A stretch of DNA of 64,000 nt from Mallotus nudiflorus. Its lineage: Eukaryota > Streptophyta > Magnoliopsida > Malpighiales > Euphorbiaceae. The position numbers and the translations under genes were made by a program. The stretch lies in contig CANTUR010000166.1 in the NCBI GenBank assembly GCA_947683625.1, positions 1,395,001 through 1,459,000 on the forward strand. The letters run 5' to 3'. Below the pieces are notes generated by a model. The model did no database searches. It had not been told where the DNA came from and was given only the letters and a program-made list of their open reading frames with translations. Positions 55,328 through 64,000 of the stretch are shown here, one piece after another; the stretch's first letter is position 1; every line of letters begins with the position of its first letter.

Positions 55328-56499
55328 ATAGGATCAAATTTAACTGATTTATATAATCATTTTTTATTATTGGATGATTTATTGTATGTGCCTAATGCCT
55401 ATAAAAATATTGTCTCTATTTCTAGTTTAACTAGAAAGGTTTATGAATTCCGCTTTTGTAGAGATGTATGTGAGATTCATTTTGGAAATGAATTGGTTGG
55501 CATGGGTTAGTTAATACATGGTTTATATTATGTTAATAATATGTCCAATAATAATGCTCCTCAAATTAATATGAGTGATGTGAATGCAATGCTAATTGAA
55601 AATGCCTCTAACTCTAACTATTAATGGCACTTGAGATTATGTCACATTATGGAGGATAGGTTCACGAAGTTAGAAAGGATAGGAATCTTGAGTAATCTTA
55701 AAGCTACATCCGATCCAACTTATGAGGCTTGTCTTTAAGGCAAGATGACTATATCACCATTTATTGGACAAATGGTAAGAGATAAAGATGTGTTGGAGAT
55801 CATACATAGTGATGTATGTGGACCATTTAGTGTAATGGCTAGAGGTGGTTTCTACTACTTTATAACCTTTATAGATGATCTATTAAGGTATGAGCATTTT
55901 TTTCTTATGAAGAACAAAAGTGAATCCTTTGAAAAGTTTAAGGAGTTCAAAGCCTAAGTAAAAAACCAAACTAGGAAAAGTATTAAGACTCTAAGATCGG
56001 ATTAAGGAGGTGAATACTTGAGTACTGAGTTCATTGAGTTCCTTAAGGAACATGGCATTGCATCGCAACTCACACCTCTTGGAACACCTCAATTAAATGG
56101 TATGTTTGAGAGGTAAAATCATACTTTATTGGATATAGTACATTTTATGATGGGCTACACCGATCTCCTTATATCACTTTGGGTTTTATACTCCAAACAA
56201 CCTCCTACATCCTTAATTGAGTTCCATCTAAGTCCATTTCTACCACACTATATGAGATATAGAATGGTAGGGCACTAATTCTTAAACATATTAAGATTTA
56301 AGGGTGCCTAACTTTTATTAAAAAGCTAAAATCAGACAAGTTGGATGTAAAATTGATTAAAGGAAGGTTTGTTGGATATCCTAAAGATAGCTTAGGGTAT
56401 TTCTTTTATCTTCCTACTGAACAAGTTGTTGTTGTAAGTAGAGATGTTATATTCCTTAAGAAATAATTTCTTAAGGAAGGTGACAAAGGAAGGAAGATA
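55328..56499 (+). pseudogene. Protease C-terminus and integrase of copia element C
   Basis: LLYVPNAYKNIVSISSLTRK ends protease. Integrase: WHLRLCHI (His pair), ACL then a stop then GKMTISPF (one zinc Cys altered), IHSDVCGPF and YYFITFIDDL (first Asp), LRSD then a stop then GGEYLST (second Asp), QLNGMFER (Glu) and NHTLLDIVHFMMGY. 55745-55957 is the longest open piece. Many stops, mostly at Arg, Gln or Trp positions. Confidence 0.7.
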
Positions 56500-57846
56500 T
56501 TGTTAGATGAGGAGTCATCTAAGGAAGCCCAATAAATTAATTAAATGGAAATTGATCAACCCGAAGAACCTATTCCAATTGAGAATGTCATCGTACCAAC
56601 TCCTAGAAGATCTAGTAGGGTATCTCATCCTTTGTAGAGATACGGTTTTCTTCATGATGTGCAAGAGTTGCATATTCATAAAGAGAGCATTCATGATGAT
56701 GATCCTACTACATATGAATAAGCTTTATATGATAAAGATTCTTCAAGATGGATTGAGGAAATAAGAACTAAAATGGATTCCATGTATGCAAATCAAGTCT
56801 AAAAACTTATTGATCCTCCTGAGGGTCTTGTACCTATTGGGTGTAAATGGATCTTTAAGAGAAAGATTGGTGTAGACGAGAAGGTAGAGACCTATAAAGC
56901 TAGGCTTATAGTGAAAGGGTTTTGCCAAAGGTAAGGGGTTGATAATGAGGAGACCTTCTTACTAATAGCCATGCTTAAATCCATTCAAATTCTTCTTACG
57001 ATATCCTCACACTATGATTATGAGGTTTGGCAAATGGATGTCAAGATCGCCTTCTTTAATGGCCATGTTGAGGAAGACATTTTCATGGAGTAACTTAAGG
57101 GTTTTGAATTCGAGGAAAGCTCAAAAGTGTGCAAGCTTAATAGATTGATATATGATCTAAAGTAAGCTTCAAGGAGTTGGAATTATCATTTTGATGAGGC
57201 TATATGTTCTTATGGTTTCATTAAGAACAAGGATGAGCCATGTGTTTATAAGAATGTTGGTGGGAGTTTGATAACTTTCCTACTCTTGTATATGGAAGAT
57301 ATTCTTCTCATTAGTAATGATGTTAGTATAATGACCTTTGTTAAAGTATGGCTATCTAAAACCTTATTGATGAAACACTTAGGGGAGGCTACCTATATTC
57401 TTGGGATTCAAGTCTATAGAGATAGATCGAAGAGAATGATAGGTTTATCCCAAAGTCTTTACTTAGAAAAGGTGTTGAAGAGGTTCAACATGCTTGATTC
57501 TAAGAGGGGATTATTACCTTTTAGGCATGGTATCCACCAATCCCCTTTTAGGCATGGTATCCACCAATCTAAGGAGATGTCGCTTAAGACACCTGAGGAC
57601 ATGGTAGAAATGGCCAAGATTCCTTATGCTTCAGCTATAGGAAGCCTCATGTATGCTATGTTATGTACTAAGTCGGACATTGCCTATGTTGTTGGTATGA
57701 CTAACAGGTTTCAATCCAACCCAAGCTTGGAGCATTGGGTAGCAGTTAAGGCTATCCTTAAGTACTTAAGAAGGACTGAGGATTTAGTCTTGACTTATGG
57801 AAGAGGTGACTTACAACTTATAAGTTTTATAGACTCTATTTTTTAG
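56500..57846 (+). pseudogene. Reverse transcriptase of copia element C
   Basis: PPEGLVPIGCKWIFKRKIGV and ARLIVKGF start the domain; WQMDVKIAFFNGHVEEDIFM holds the first catalytic Asp; LLLYMEDILLISND replaces the usual Asp pair with Glu-Asp. 57268-57846 is open and continues with YILGIQVYRDRSKRMIGLSQ. A 26-bp tandem duplication (57517-57568) repeats PFRHGIHQS. IPYASAIGSLMYAMLCTKSD and WVAVKAILKYLRRTEDLVLT lead into RNase H. Confidence 0.75.
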
Positions 57847-58276
57847 TCAGATATGGATGATAGATAGTCTATCTTTAGGTTTTTTCTTCACTTATAATAG
57901 AGGTGCAGTGAGCTGGAAGAGTTCCACGCAAAGTATCACTACTGATTCCACTATAGAAGATGAGTACATAGCTGTATCAGATGCTGTTAAAGAAGTTATT
58001 TGGATTCAGAAGTTCATACTAGGAGTTGTTCCTTCCATTGAGTCGAAAGTTCCTCTCTTTTGTGACAATAATATAGCCATCACTTTAGCAAAGGAACTGA
58101 GGTCTCACAAAAAATCCAAACACATAGAAAGATGCTATCATATCATCAGAGAACTTATTAGAAAGGGCAATATGCTCATGCAAAAGGTAGCTTCAACCAA
58201 TAATGTGGCTGATCCATTGACTAAGGTGCTCACTCAACTACAGTTAGACCATCATCTTGAGAATATGGGCCTTTAA
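57847..58276 (+). pseudogene. RNase H of copia element C
   Basis: It starts in the upstream frame (SFIDSIF, where the catalytic Asp is kept), then shifts frame near 57890 to FFFTYNRGAVSWKSSTQSIT, DSTIEDEYIAVSDAVKEVIW, LFCDNNIAITLAKELRSHKK and KHIERCYHIIRELI, ending LQLDHHLENMGL with its natural stop at 58276. Apart from the frameshift the domain looks complete. Confidence 0.75.
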
Positions 58277-58299
58277 TATTATAGTGAATGATGCTAGTG

Positions 58300-58311
58300 C
58301 AAGTGGGAGAT
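58300..58311 (+). other. Polypurine tract of copia element C
   Basis: AAGTGGGAGAT directly precedes the LTR start TGTTAG, the classical copia arrangement. Confidence 0.75.
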
Positions 58312-60727
58312 TGTTAGTATAGATGTGCCTTAGTGCCATTTCTTGTAATATAAATGATATTATGCTTTTATCCCTATGGCAATATAATATTCATTTAGAT
58401 AAAGAGTTTGTTTATTTGAGTGTTTACCCTTTAGCATAATCTTAAATGAGTTTATTATGAAGTGTAGATAATATGAGTGATAAATTCATTTAGTACATAT
58501 GCTACAAAATGTTCATAGTCATTGGATTAATAAATGGGATGTATTAATCTATAGACTATCACCTTTATTTTCCTTGATTGGTGTGTGATATCGATAGTAG
58601 GAAGTATTGAGTAGTGAGTCTCATGCTACTTGATATGAGATATCAGAATAGACATGTGGATACTCATATGATTGATGGATTGAACAATGATGTAAGATAA
58701 GTGATTGCATGGAAATTCACTTTAGTCAACAATCATTGTCTTGAACATAATAGTGCATATGGTCCTTTGATCTGAGGTGACATGGCTATCTATATATGGT
58801 TTATTAGAGTTTGTTACCACTTACATACCTGTGCTAGCCATGTATAGGCATATGGCATGTGGTGGCTCTAGTCAGTTCCATATAGGGATGAGTGATCAGC
58901 CAAGATGGAATTCATTACCTAGAGTGAACCAAGATAAGATCCTATGCTATTTAAGTTGTTCTCAATGAATAAGTACCTAGCCAGCTCAAACTTGACTTAC
59001 CTAAAAAGTGTTTCAGTGCTAGAAAGTGTTTCTAATAGAATTCATATAAGAATGGAACTGAAGATGAGGTCATAGGATTAAGGCAATTAGAGTTTGATTG
59101 ACCATGAATCTAACTGATGTCAGGATCTTCAAATGAAGGGACATTGAGTGCATGGTAATTATATTCTATGGTTCTTGTTAATGTACATATAACATTCATT
59201 TCTAATTGGGTGGTCACTCATGACTTATGGAAACTATATGTGATTAATTGGGATTTTCATATTTAGCATGGAAAGAGTTTCCAATAATAGTAAGAGTTAA
59301 TATTATTTATTTCCATTGCCATTTGGACTTGAACCTAGTAAGTCACACATATAAGAGTAGTACCAATAATGATATTTATTAATTTGATTTTTAATTAAAG
59401 TGTTTAATTAATTGAATTGGAGTTTCACTTGTGCGAGGATCTAGCATATCTTGAAATCTAATTCAAACGTTAGGACTATCAAATATTAATTTGGACTTAA
59501 TTTAATATGTGATATTAAGTTTAAGGACCAAATTGAAATTTTCCATTAATACTACTTTGGATATGGACCATAAGATGGGCTTTGTATATGTAGCTTAATG
59601 GATGATGCACAGGTTTGGAGAATTAGGTATATTATTAATATAAGTCTTCTTTAAGTGTTAAATAAAGCCCATAAGACTAATTAATGGGTGTTGTAGAGAT
59701 GGGCTCATTTAAGAGTTAAATAAGCCTAAAGCTTACTTAGTAAAGGAGGTGCCACATAAGCATGACCATGTGATGATCATGCTTGCATGGTGGCCACCTA
59801 AGCATAGCTTTACATGCAATATGATTGCATGATTAACAACATGGAGATGTGTCATAAGCATGCATCTTAAGTTAGTGGTCAATCTCTACATACATGAGAT
59901 AGCTTATTTTACACTTTAAGTGAAAAAGTAAGCATATGCATGAGATTGCTTATCCTACGCTTAAGCTTGAGTTGGTGGAGAATATTTACACATGAAAATT
60001 AGTCTCTTATGTACATACACTAAGTTAGTGGAGTTTCTTTACACACTTGATACTTCACTTGCCACTTACATTGAATAAAAACCACTAGGAGAGAAAATGA
60101 AAGTGAGTCTTTTTCTTCATCTTTCTTTAAAGTGTTATGAGTGTGCGAGTGAGAAATACAAGAGTTGTGTTTCTTCATAAGTCCATTGTCATCATCCTTT
60201 GCACAAGAGTTGTGCCAATGAAGGCTACATCCAAAGGAGGCAAGAAATCCTACATCATCCAAGCAAGGAGAGGAGCTCTAGCAAGCTTTTGGGTCACTAA
60301 TAAAGAGGAGCTTGTGGGTATAGATTCTTCAATAGCTTGGACTCATTTCAGTGCCACTTATGTGTTTCAAGCTAGAGGCTTTACACTTGGGGAGCTAGGA
60401 GCTTTTAGATTTGCATCAACTATTTCCTAAAGCCTATCAAGCGTCCTACCGACATTTGGAGTTTATAAATGTTACCAAACTCTAGATGTAGGTCTCTTTC
60501 CATGCTTTACGTTTTAGTTTTTTTATGAATCTTTAATTTATGTTGTCTATTAAGCATGAAATTAATTAGTTATGTAAATTCAATGTGTTGTGATCTTGGT
60601 GGTTTTAGAATGCTTACCTTCATGCAAGGGTTACACACTAGGAAAAGTTTTTGAAATTTATCCTTATTGGTTTCATGCTTACACCACACTTCGACTCATA
60701 TTTTGGTGTGTGTAATCGATTACTTCA
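58312..60727 (+). repeat. 3' LTR of copia element C
   Basis: 2416 bp, longer than the 5' LTR because it keeps about 80 bp (58784-58865) and about 360 bp (59645-60005) missing there. The longer segment has repeated ATGAGAT(A/T)GCTTAT boxes. It ends ATCGATTACTTCA before the TSD TGAGG. Confidence 0.8.
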
Positions 60728-60732
60728 TGAGG

Positions 60733-61835
60733 TATACTTTTTTAAGAGAAGATCAAACATTACCTATGATTATTATCCTCTAAACTCAACAAAGACTAAG
60801 AGGATTTGCTAGTGGACATGACAAAGAGGAGAGTAAAAACAACTGGTTGGAAAATTTCTGACATTAGGGGCATAAGTCCATCTTATTGCATGCATAAGAT
60901 CTTAATGGAAGAAGGACACAAGCCAACCATTGAAAGGTAGAGGAGGCTTAACCCAAACATGTATGAAGTGGTGAAGAAGGAAGTAATCAAGCTTCTTGAT
61001 GTAGGGATCATCTATCCTATCTTAGATAGTTCATGGGTGAGCTTAAATTAATTTGTACCAAAGAAGGGTGGAATAACCATTGTGAAAAATGAGGAAGGGG
61101 AGTTCATTCCTAAAAGAGTTGTAAGTGGATAAAGGGTGTGCATAGATTATAGAAAGTTGAATGCATCCACAAGAAAAGGCCACTTCCCATTACCTTTCAT
61201 TGATCAAATGTTAGAGCAGATGATAGTACATGCTTTTTATTATTTTCTGGATGGGTACTCAGGGTACAATAAGATTTTAATAACTCTAAAAGATAAAGAG
61301 AAAACCACTTTTACTTGTCCTTATAGCACATTTGCATACATAAGGATGCTATTTAGATTATGTAATTCTCCTATGACATCCTATAGATGTATGATGGCCA
61401 TCTTTACATACTTGATAGAGGAAATCTTCAGTCTATAGAAACTCATTTGAGGGATATCTGAATAACTTAGAGCAAGTTCTAGCATGATGTGAAGAAATAA
61501 ACTTGGTGCTGAATTAGGAAAAGTGTCATTTCATGGTATATGAAGGAATTGTTCTAGGACACAAAATTTCAGTCCAAGGTATTAAAGTTGATAAAGCAAA
61601 GGTGGAGACACTTGAGAAGCTATAGTACCCTATAAATATGAAGGGACTCAGGAGTTTTCTTAGCCACGCAGGCTTTTATAGGCGATTCATTAAGGGTTTT
61701 TCAAAAATCTCTAAACCACTTTGTAAGTTACTTGAGAAAGATTCACCTTTTGATTTTACTGATGATTGTAAATTGCCTTTTGACATGTTAAAAGAAGCTC
61801 TTATTTTAGCTCCTATAATGATGGCACAAAATTAG
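60733..61835 (+). pseudogene. Reverse transcriptase of Athila element E, active site deleted
   Basis: YTFLREDQTLPMIII continues the linker. VCIDYRKLNASTRKGHFPLP, YYFLDGYSGYNK (first Asp present) and KDKEKTTFTCPYSTFAY follow. Where FMDDFSVYG is expected (about 61422-61440) the text goes from IEEI straight to FS, so the metal-binding pair is missing and a two-base loss shifts the frame. Then EKCHFMVYEGIVLGHKISVQ, and open 61638-61835: LRSFLSHAGFYRRFIKGFSK. Confidence 0.7.
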
Positions 61836-62373
61836 AGTTTACCATTCAAGTTGATGTGTGACGTGAGTGATCACACAATAGGAGTTGTGCTTGGTTAAAG
61901 AAAGGAGAACAAACTACATATGATCTACCATGCAAACTTGACATTGATTGATACACAACTAAATTATGCTACTACAGAGAAGGAGATGTTTGCAGTCATT
62001 TTTGCTTTTGAAAATTTTAGATTCTACCTTCTTAGATCTAAAGTGGTTATGTACACAGAGCATGTCATTGAAGTGCCTAATGAATAAGAAAGATTCCAAA
62101 TTAAGGCTCATTAGATGGGTGCTTTTTTTTGTAAGAGTTTAACATTGAGATTAGAGATAAGAAGGGCTCAAAGAATATAGTAGCCGATCATCTTTTAAGG
62201 CTAGATGTTGATTAAGAGGAAAAGGTCAATCAAGAGCCTACCAAGGAATTATTTTCAAATGAGATGCTTTTGACCATATAGATTATGGGCACTCCTTGGT
62301 TTGCTAACATAGCAAAATTTTTCTATTAATTGGAGAAATGCTAAAAGAGTTCACTCCTTGACAAAAGAAGAAG
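61836..62373 (+). pseudogene. RNase H remnant of Athila element E
   Basis: KLMCDVSDHTIGVVLG, MIYHANLTLIDTQLNYATTE and VIFAFENFRFYLLRSKVVMY are recognisable. Later parts are out of frame, with stops about every 30 codons; the end is unreadable. Confidence 0.55.
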
Positions 62374-63580
62374 ATGATTCATGATTCTAAATTTTACATT
62401 TGGGGTGAACCATTTTGGTGGAAATTGTGTAGTGATAGTATAGTGAGAAGATATGTGGTAAATGAAGAAGTTGGGTCAATCTTACAATCTTGTCATGGAA
62501 CGATCAATGGTGGACATTTTGGACCACAAAGAATAGCTGCTAAGGTTCTTGAAGTAAGTTTTTATTGGACCACACTTTTTTAAGATGCAAGAGACTTTAT
62601 GATTCAGTATGATGCATGTCAAAGGAGTGGAAACATTTCAAAGAAGGATGAAATGCTTCAATATAGAATTTTAAAGGTTGAAATATTTTATTTATGGGAC
62701 ATTGACTTCATGGGACCATTTCCCTTATCAAAGGGTAACAAGTACATTCTTGTTTATGTGGACTATGTTTCCAAATGGGTAGAAACCTAAGCATGCTCAG
62801 TAAATGATGTAAGGGTTGTTTGTAAGTTCTTAAAGAAGTTGTTCTCTCAATTTAGTATGCCTACAATAATCATAAGTGATGGGGGAACACATTTTTGCAA
62901 CAAAAAACATGGAAACATTGTTAGCCAAATATAGGATAAAGCACCTAGTAGCTACACCTTATCATTTTCAAATAAATGGACAACTTGAGTTGAGCAATAG
63001 GGAGTTAAAGAAAATTTTAGAAAGAATAGTGAGCAAGTCAAGAAAAGAATATGCAAGGAAGCTTGATGATGCTTTGTGGGCATAGAGAACAACTTATAAA
63101 ACACCTATTAGGATGTCTCCTTTTAGGTTGGTTTATGGTAAAGCATTTCATATTCCTATTGAACTTATGTATAAAGCCTAATGGGTGATAAAAGCCTTAA
63201 ATTTTGATTTCAAAAAGGTAGCTGAAAAGAGATTGCTACAAATGAGTGAACTTGAGGAGATTAGAGAGGTTGCCTATAAAAATTCAAGGATTTACAAAGA
63301 ATGCACAAAAAGGTGGCATAATGCAAGAGTAAGAGAAAAGAAATTCAATAAAGGTAATCAAGTGTTGCTTTTTAATTCAAGGGTTAGATTATTTCTTAGA
63401 AAGTTGAAGAGTAGATGGTCATGACCATTTACAGGAACTCATTCATATCCTAATGGAGTTATGGAATTGTGCAACTCAAGAGGAGAATCATTCAAAGTGA
63501 ATGGACAAAGATTGAAGTACTATAGAGGCACATTTGAGGAATTCCATCAAGTTGCATACTTGAATGAGTCAACTAAGTGA
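62374..63580 (+). pseudogene. Integrase of Athila element E
   Basis: Zinc part CHGTINGGHFGPQRIAAKVL with both His, but the first Cys of the CX2C pair reads Tyr (YDAC). Catalytic core: WDIDFMGPFPLSKGNKYILV, SDGGTHFC, and the Glu of GQLELSNRE. Then RKEYARKLDDALWA, YGKAFHIPIELMYKA and the barrel FNKGNQVLLFNSRVRLFL. Six or more stops split it into the open pieces 62374-62583, 62599-62790, 62876-63085 and 63185-63424. Confidence 0.7.
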
Positions 63581-64000
63581 TCAACATGGCAGTTTAGCTC
63601 ATGGACCCTTAAAAGAGCGCTTCTTGGGGGCTCAACTAAGATTATTTTTATTTCGTTTTATTTATAATCTCAATTCAAATTTATTTTAGTTTTAATATTT
63701 ATTTCTTTTATAATCTCAGGAAGTTAAGTAAAGGAAATGAGGAGCTCTAGAAGAGGTTTTGTACGTTTAATTCATATGGAATGTTGTTTAGTGTGATGTG
63801 CAAGTCATAATTGTGATGAATTACTTAACTATGTTATGTTATGTGCTTTATGTAGCAAATTTTCATGAAAATGCATGATTGGTCGCATGGCCATGTGCTT
63901 TTTACACATGGTCATGTGTCTTATGGCATCACAATTCAGATTGTATAGGTCACATGGTCGTGCACCTTGCATCATCAATTTTAATCTTGTGCAGTCGCAC
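63581..64000 (+). other. 3' untranslated region of Athila element E
   Basis: It begins with AAAAGAGCGCTTCTTGGGGG, the box that follows pol in Athila elements. From about 63885 it carries GGTCGCATGGCCATGTGC, CACATGGTCATGTGTC and GGTCACATGGTCGTGCACC, palindrome-like repeats akin to the array in F's LTR. The window ends within them. Confidence 0.5.

Larger units (their letters stand above)
8354..60727 (+). mobile_element. Ty1/copia element C (Angela-like), host of element B
   Basis: The 5' LTR is 8354-10341 and the 3' LTR 58312-60727, both starting TGTTAGTATAGAT and ending ...TTCA. Flanks are TAAGG (8349-8353) and TGAGG (60728-60732), a TSD with one substitution, and removing C restores E's frame. 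Initiator-Met primer-binding site, gag, protease, integrase, RT and RNase H occur in copia order. Element B interrupts the leader after 11078, and J interrupts protease. The motif pattern (ASMS in gag, LYMEDILLISND in RT, LTRs of 2 kb or more) best fits Angela/TAR-like copia elements. Confidence 0.75.
60728..64000 (+). mobile_element. Athila-lineage element E, right part (runs off right edge)
   Basis: Plus-strand RT, RNase H and integrase of Athila type follow the interrupted protease at 7933-8353. The 3' LTR is not reached with certainty. This is the most decayed Athila copy in the window, as expected for the host of all other insertions. Confidence 0.7.

Noticed and set aside
1..64000. Host protein-coding or RNA gene
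   Set aside because: All readable motifs belong to retroelements or their accessory ORFs; no tRNA, rRNA or conserved plant gene was recognised by eye.

Overview
The window looks like heterochromatic intergenic DNA from a flowering plant. It is AT-rich and holds no convincing host gene. Almost every base can be assigned to long terminal repeat (LTR) retrotransposons of families known from plants: Athila and Tat (Ty3/gypsy), a giant-LTR gypsy type resembling Tekay/Del, and an Angela-like Ty1/copia element. A eudicot is plausible, but the sequence does not fix the species. All calls come from reading the sequence; no database search was run.

The layout is a nest of retrotransposons that can be unpicked by LTR ends and target-site duplications (TSDs). 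The outermost element seen is E, a plus-strand Athila polyprotein split into 7933-8353 and 60728-64000. Inserted in E are (i) F, a minus-strand gag-protease-only Athila relative (3436-7932), whose left LTR was itself hit by G, a Tat element running off the left edge (1-3435), and (ii) C, a plus-strand copia element (8354-60727; TSD TAAGG/TGAGG). C contains J, a partial copia LTR (54357-55327), and B, a large minus-strand Tat element (11871-52613; TSD ATGCT on both sides). B contains A, a solo Tat LTR (16956-18331; TSD GATGG), and D, a second minus-strand Tat element (27862-51786). D contains H, the youngest-looking Athila element (28288-38361; TSD ATTTA), and I, a 3.2 kb solo LTR (42739-45974; TSD GTACT). 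The deepest chain is E > C > B > D > H or I.

Coding remnants are standard retroelement parts: gag, aspartic protease, reverse transcriptase (RT), RNase H and integrase. Tat elements add a second RNase H. Nearly all are broken by stops, frameshifts or changed catalytic residues. H is the best preserved, with continuous protease, RNase H and integrase frames. Two accessory genes stand out in B. One is a first ORF resembling the plant DUF7745 family, sitting directly against pol with no visible gag-protease. The other is an antisense, apparently intron-containing gene with plant mobile domain (PMD) motifs between integrase and the 3' LTR. Next to that gene lies a 1.5 kb tandem array in which one repeat seems to have seeded another.

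The most interesting signals are the antisense intron-bearing PMD gene, the recurrent clusters of short palindromes upstream of TATA boxes in LTRs of four different families, paired stem-loops in the Tat leader, the loss of U3 plus polypurine tract from the 3' LTRs of two independent elements, and the gag-protease-only element F with two polypurine-tract-like motifs.
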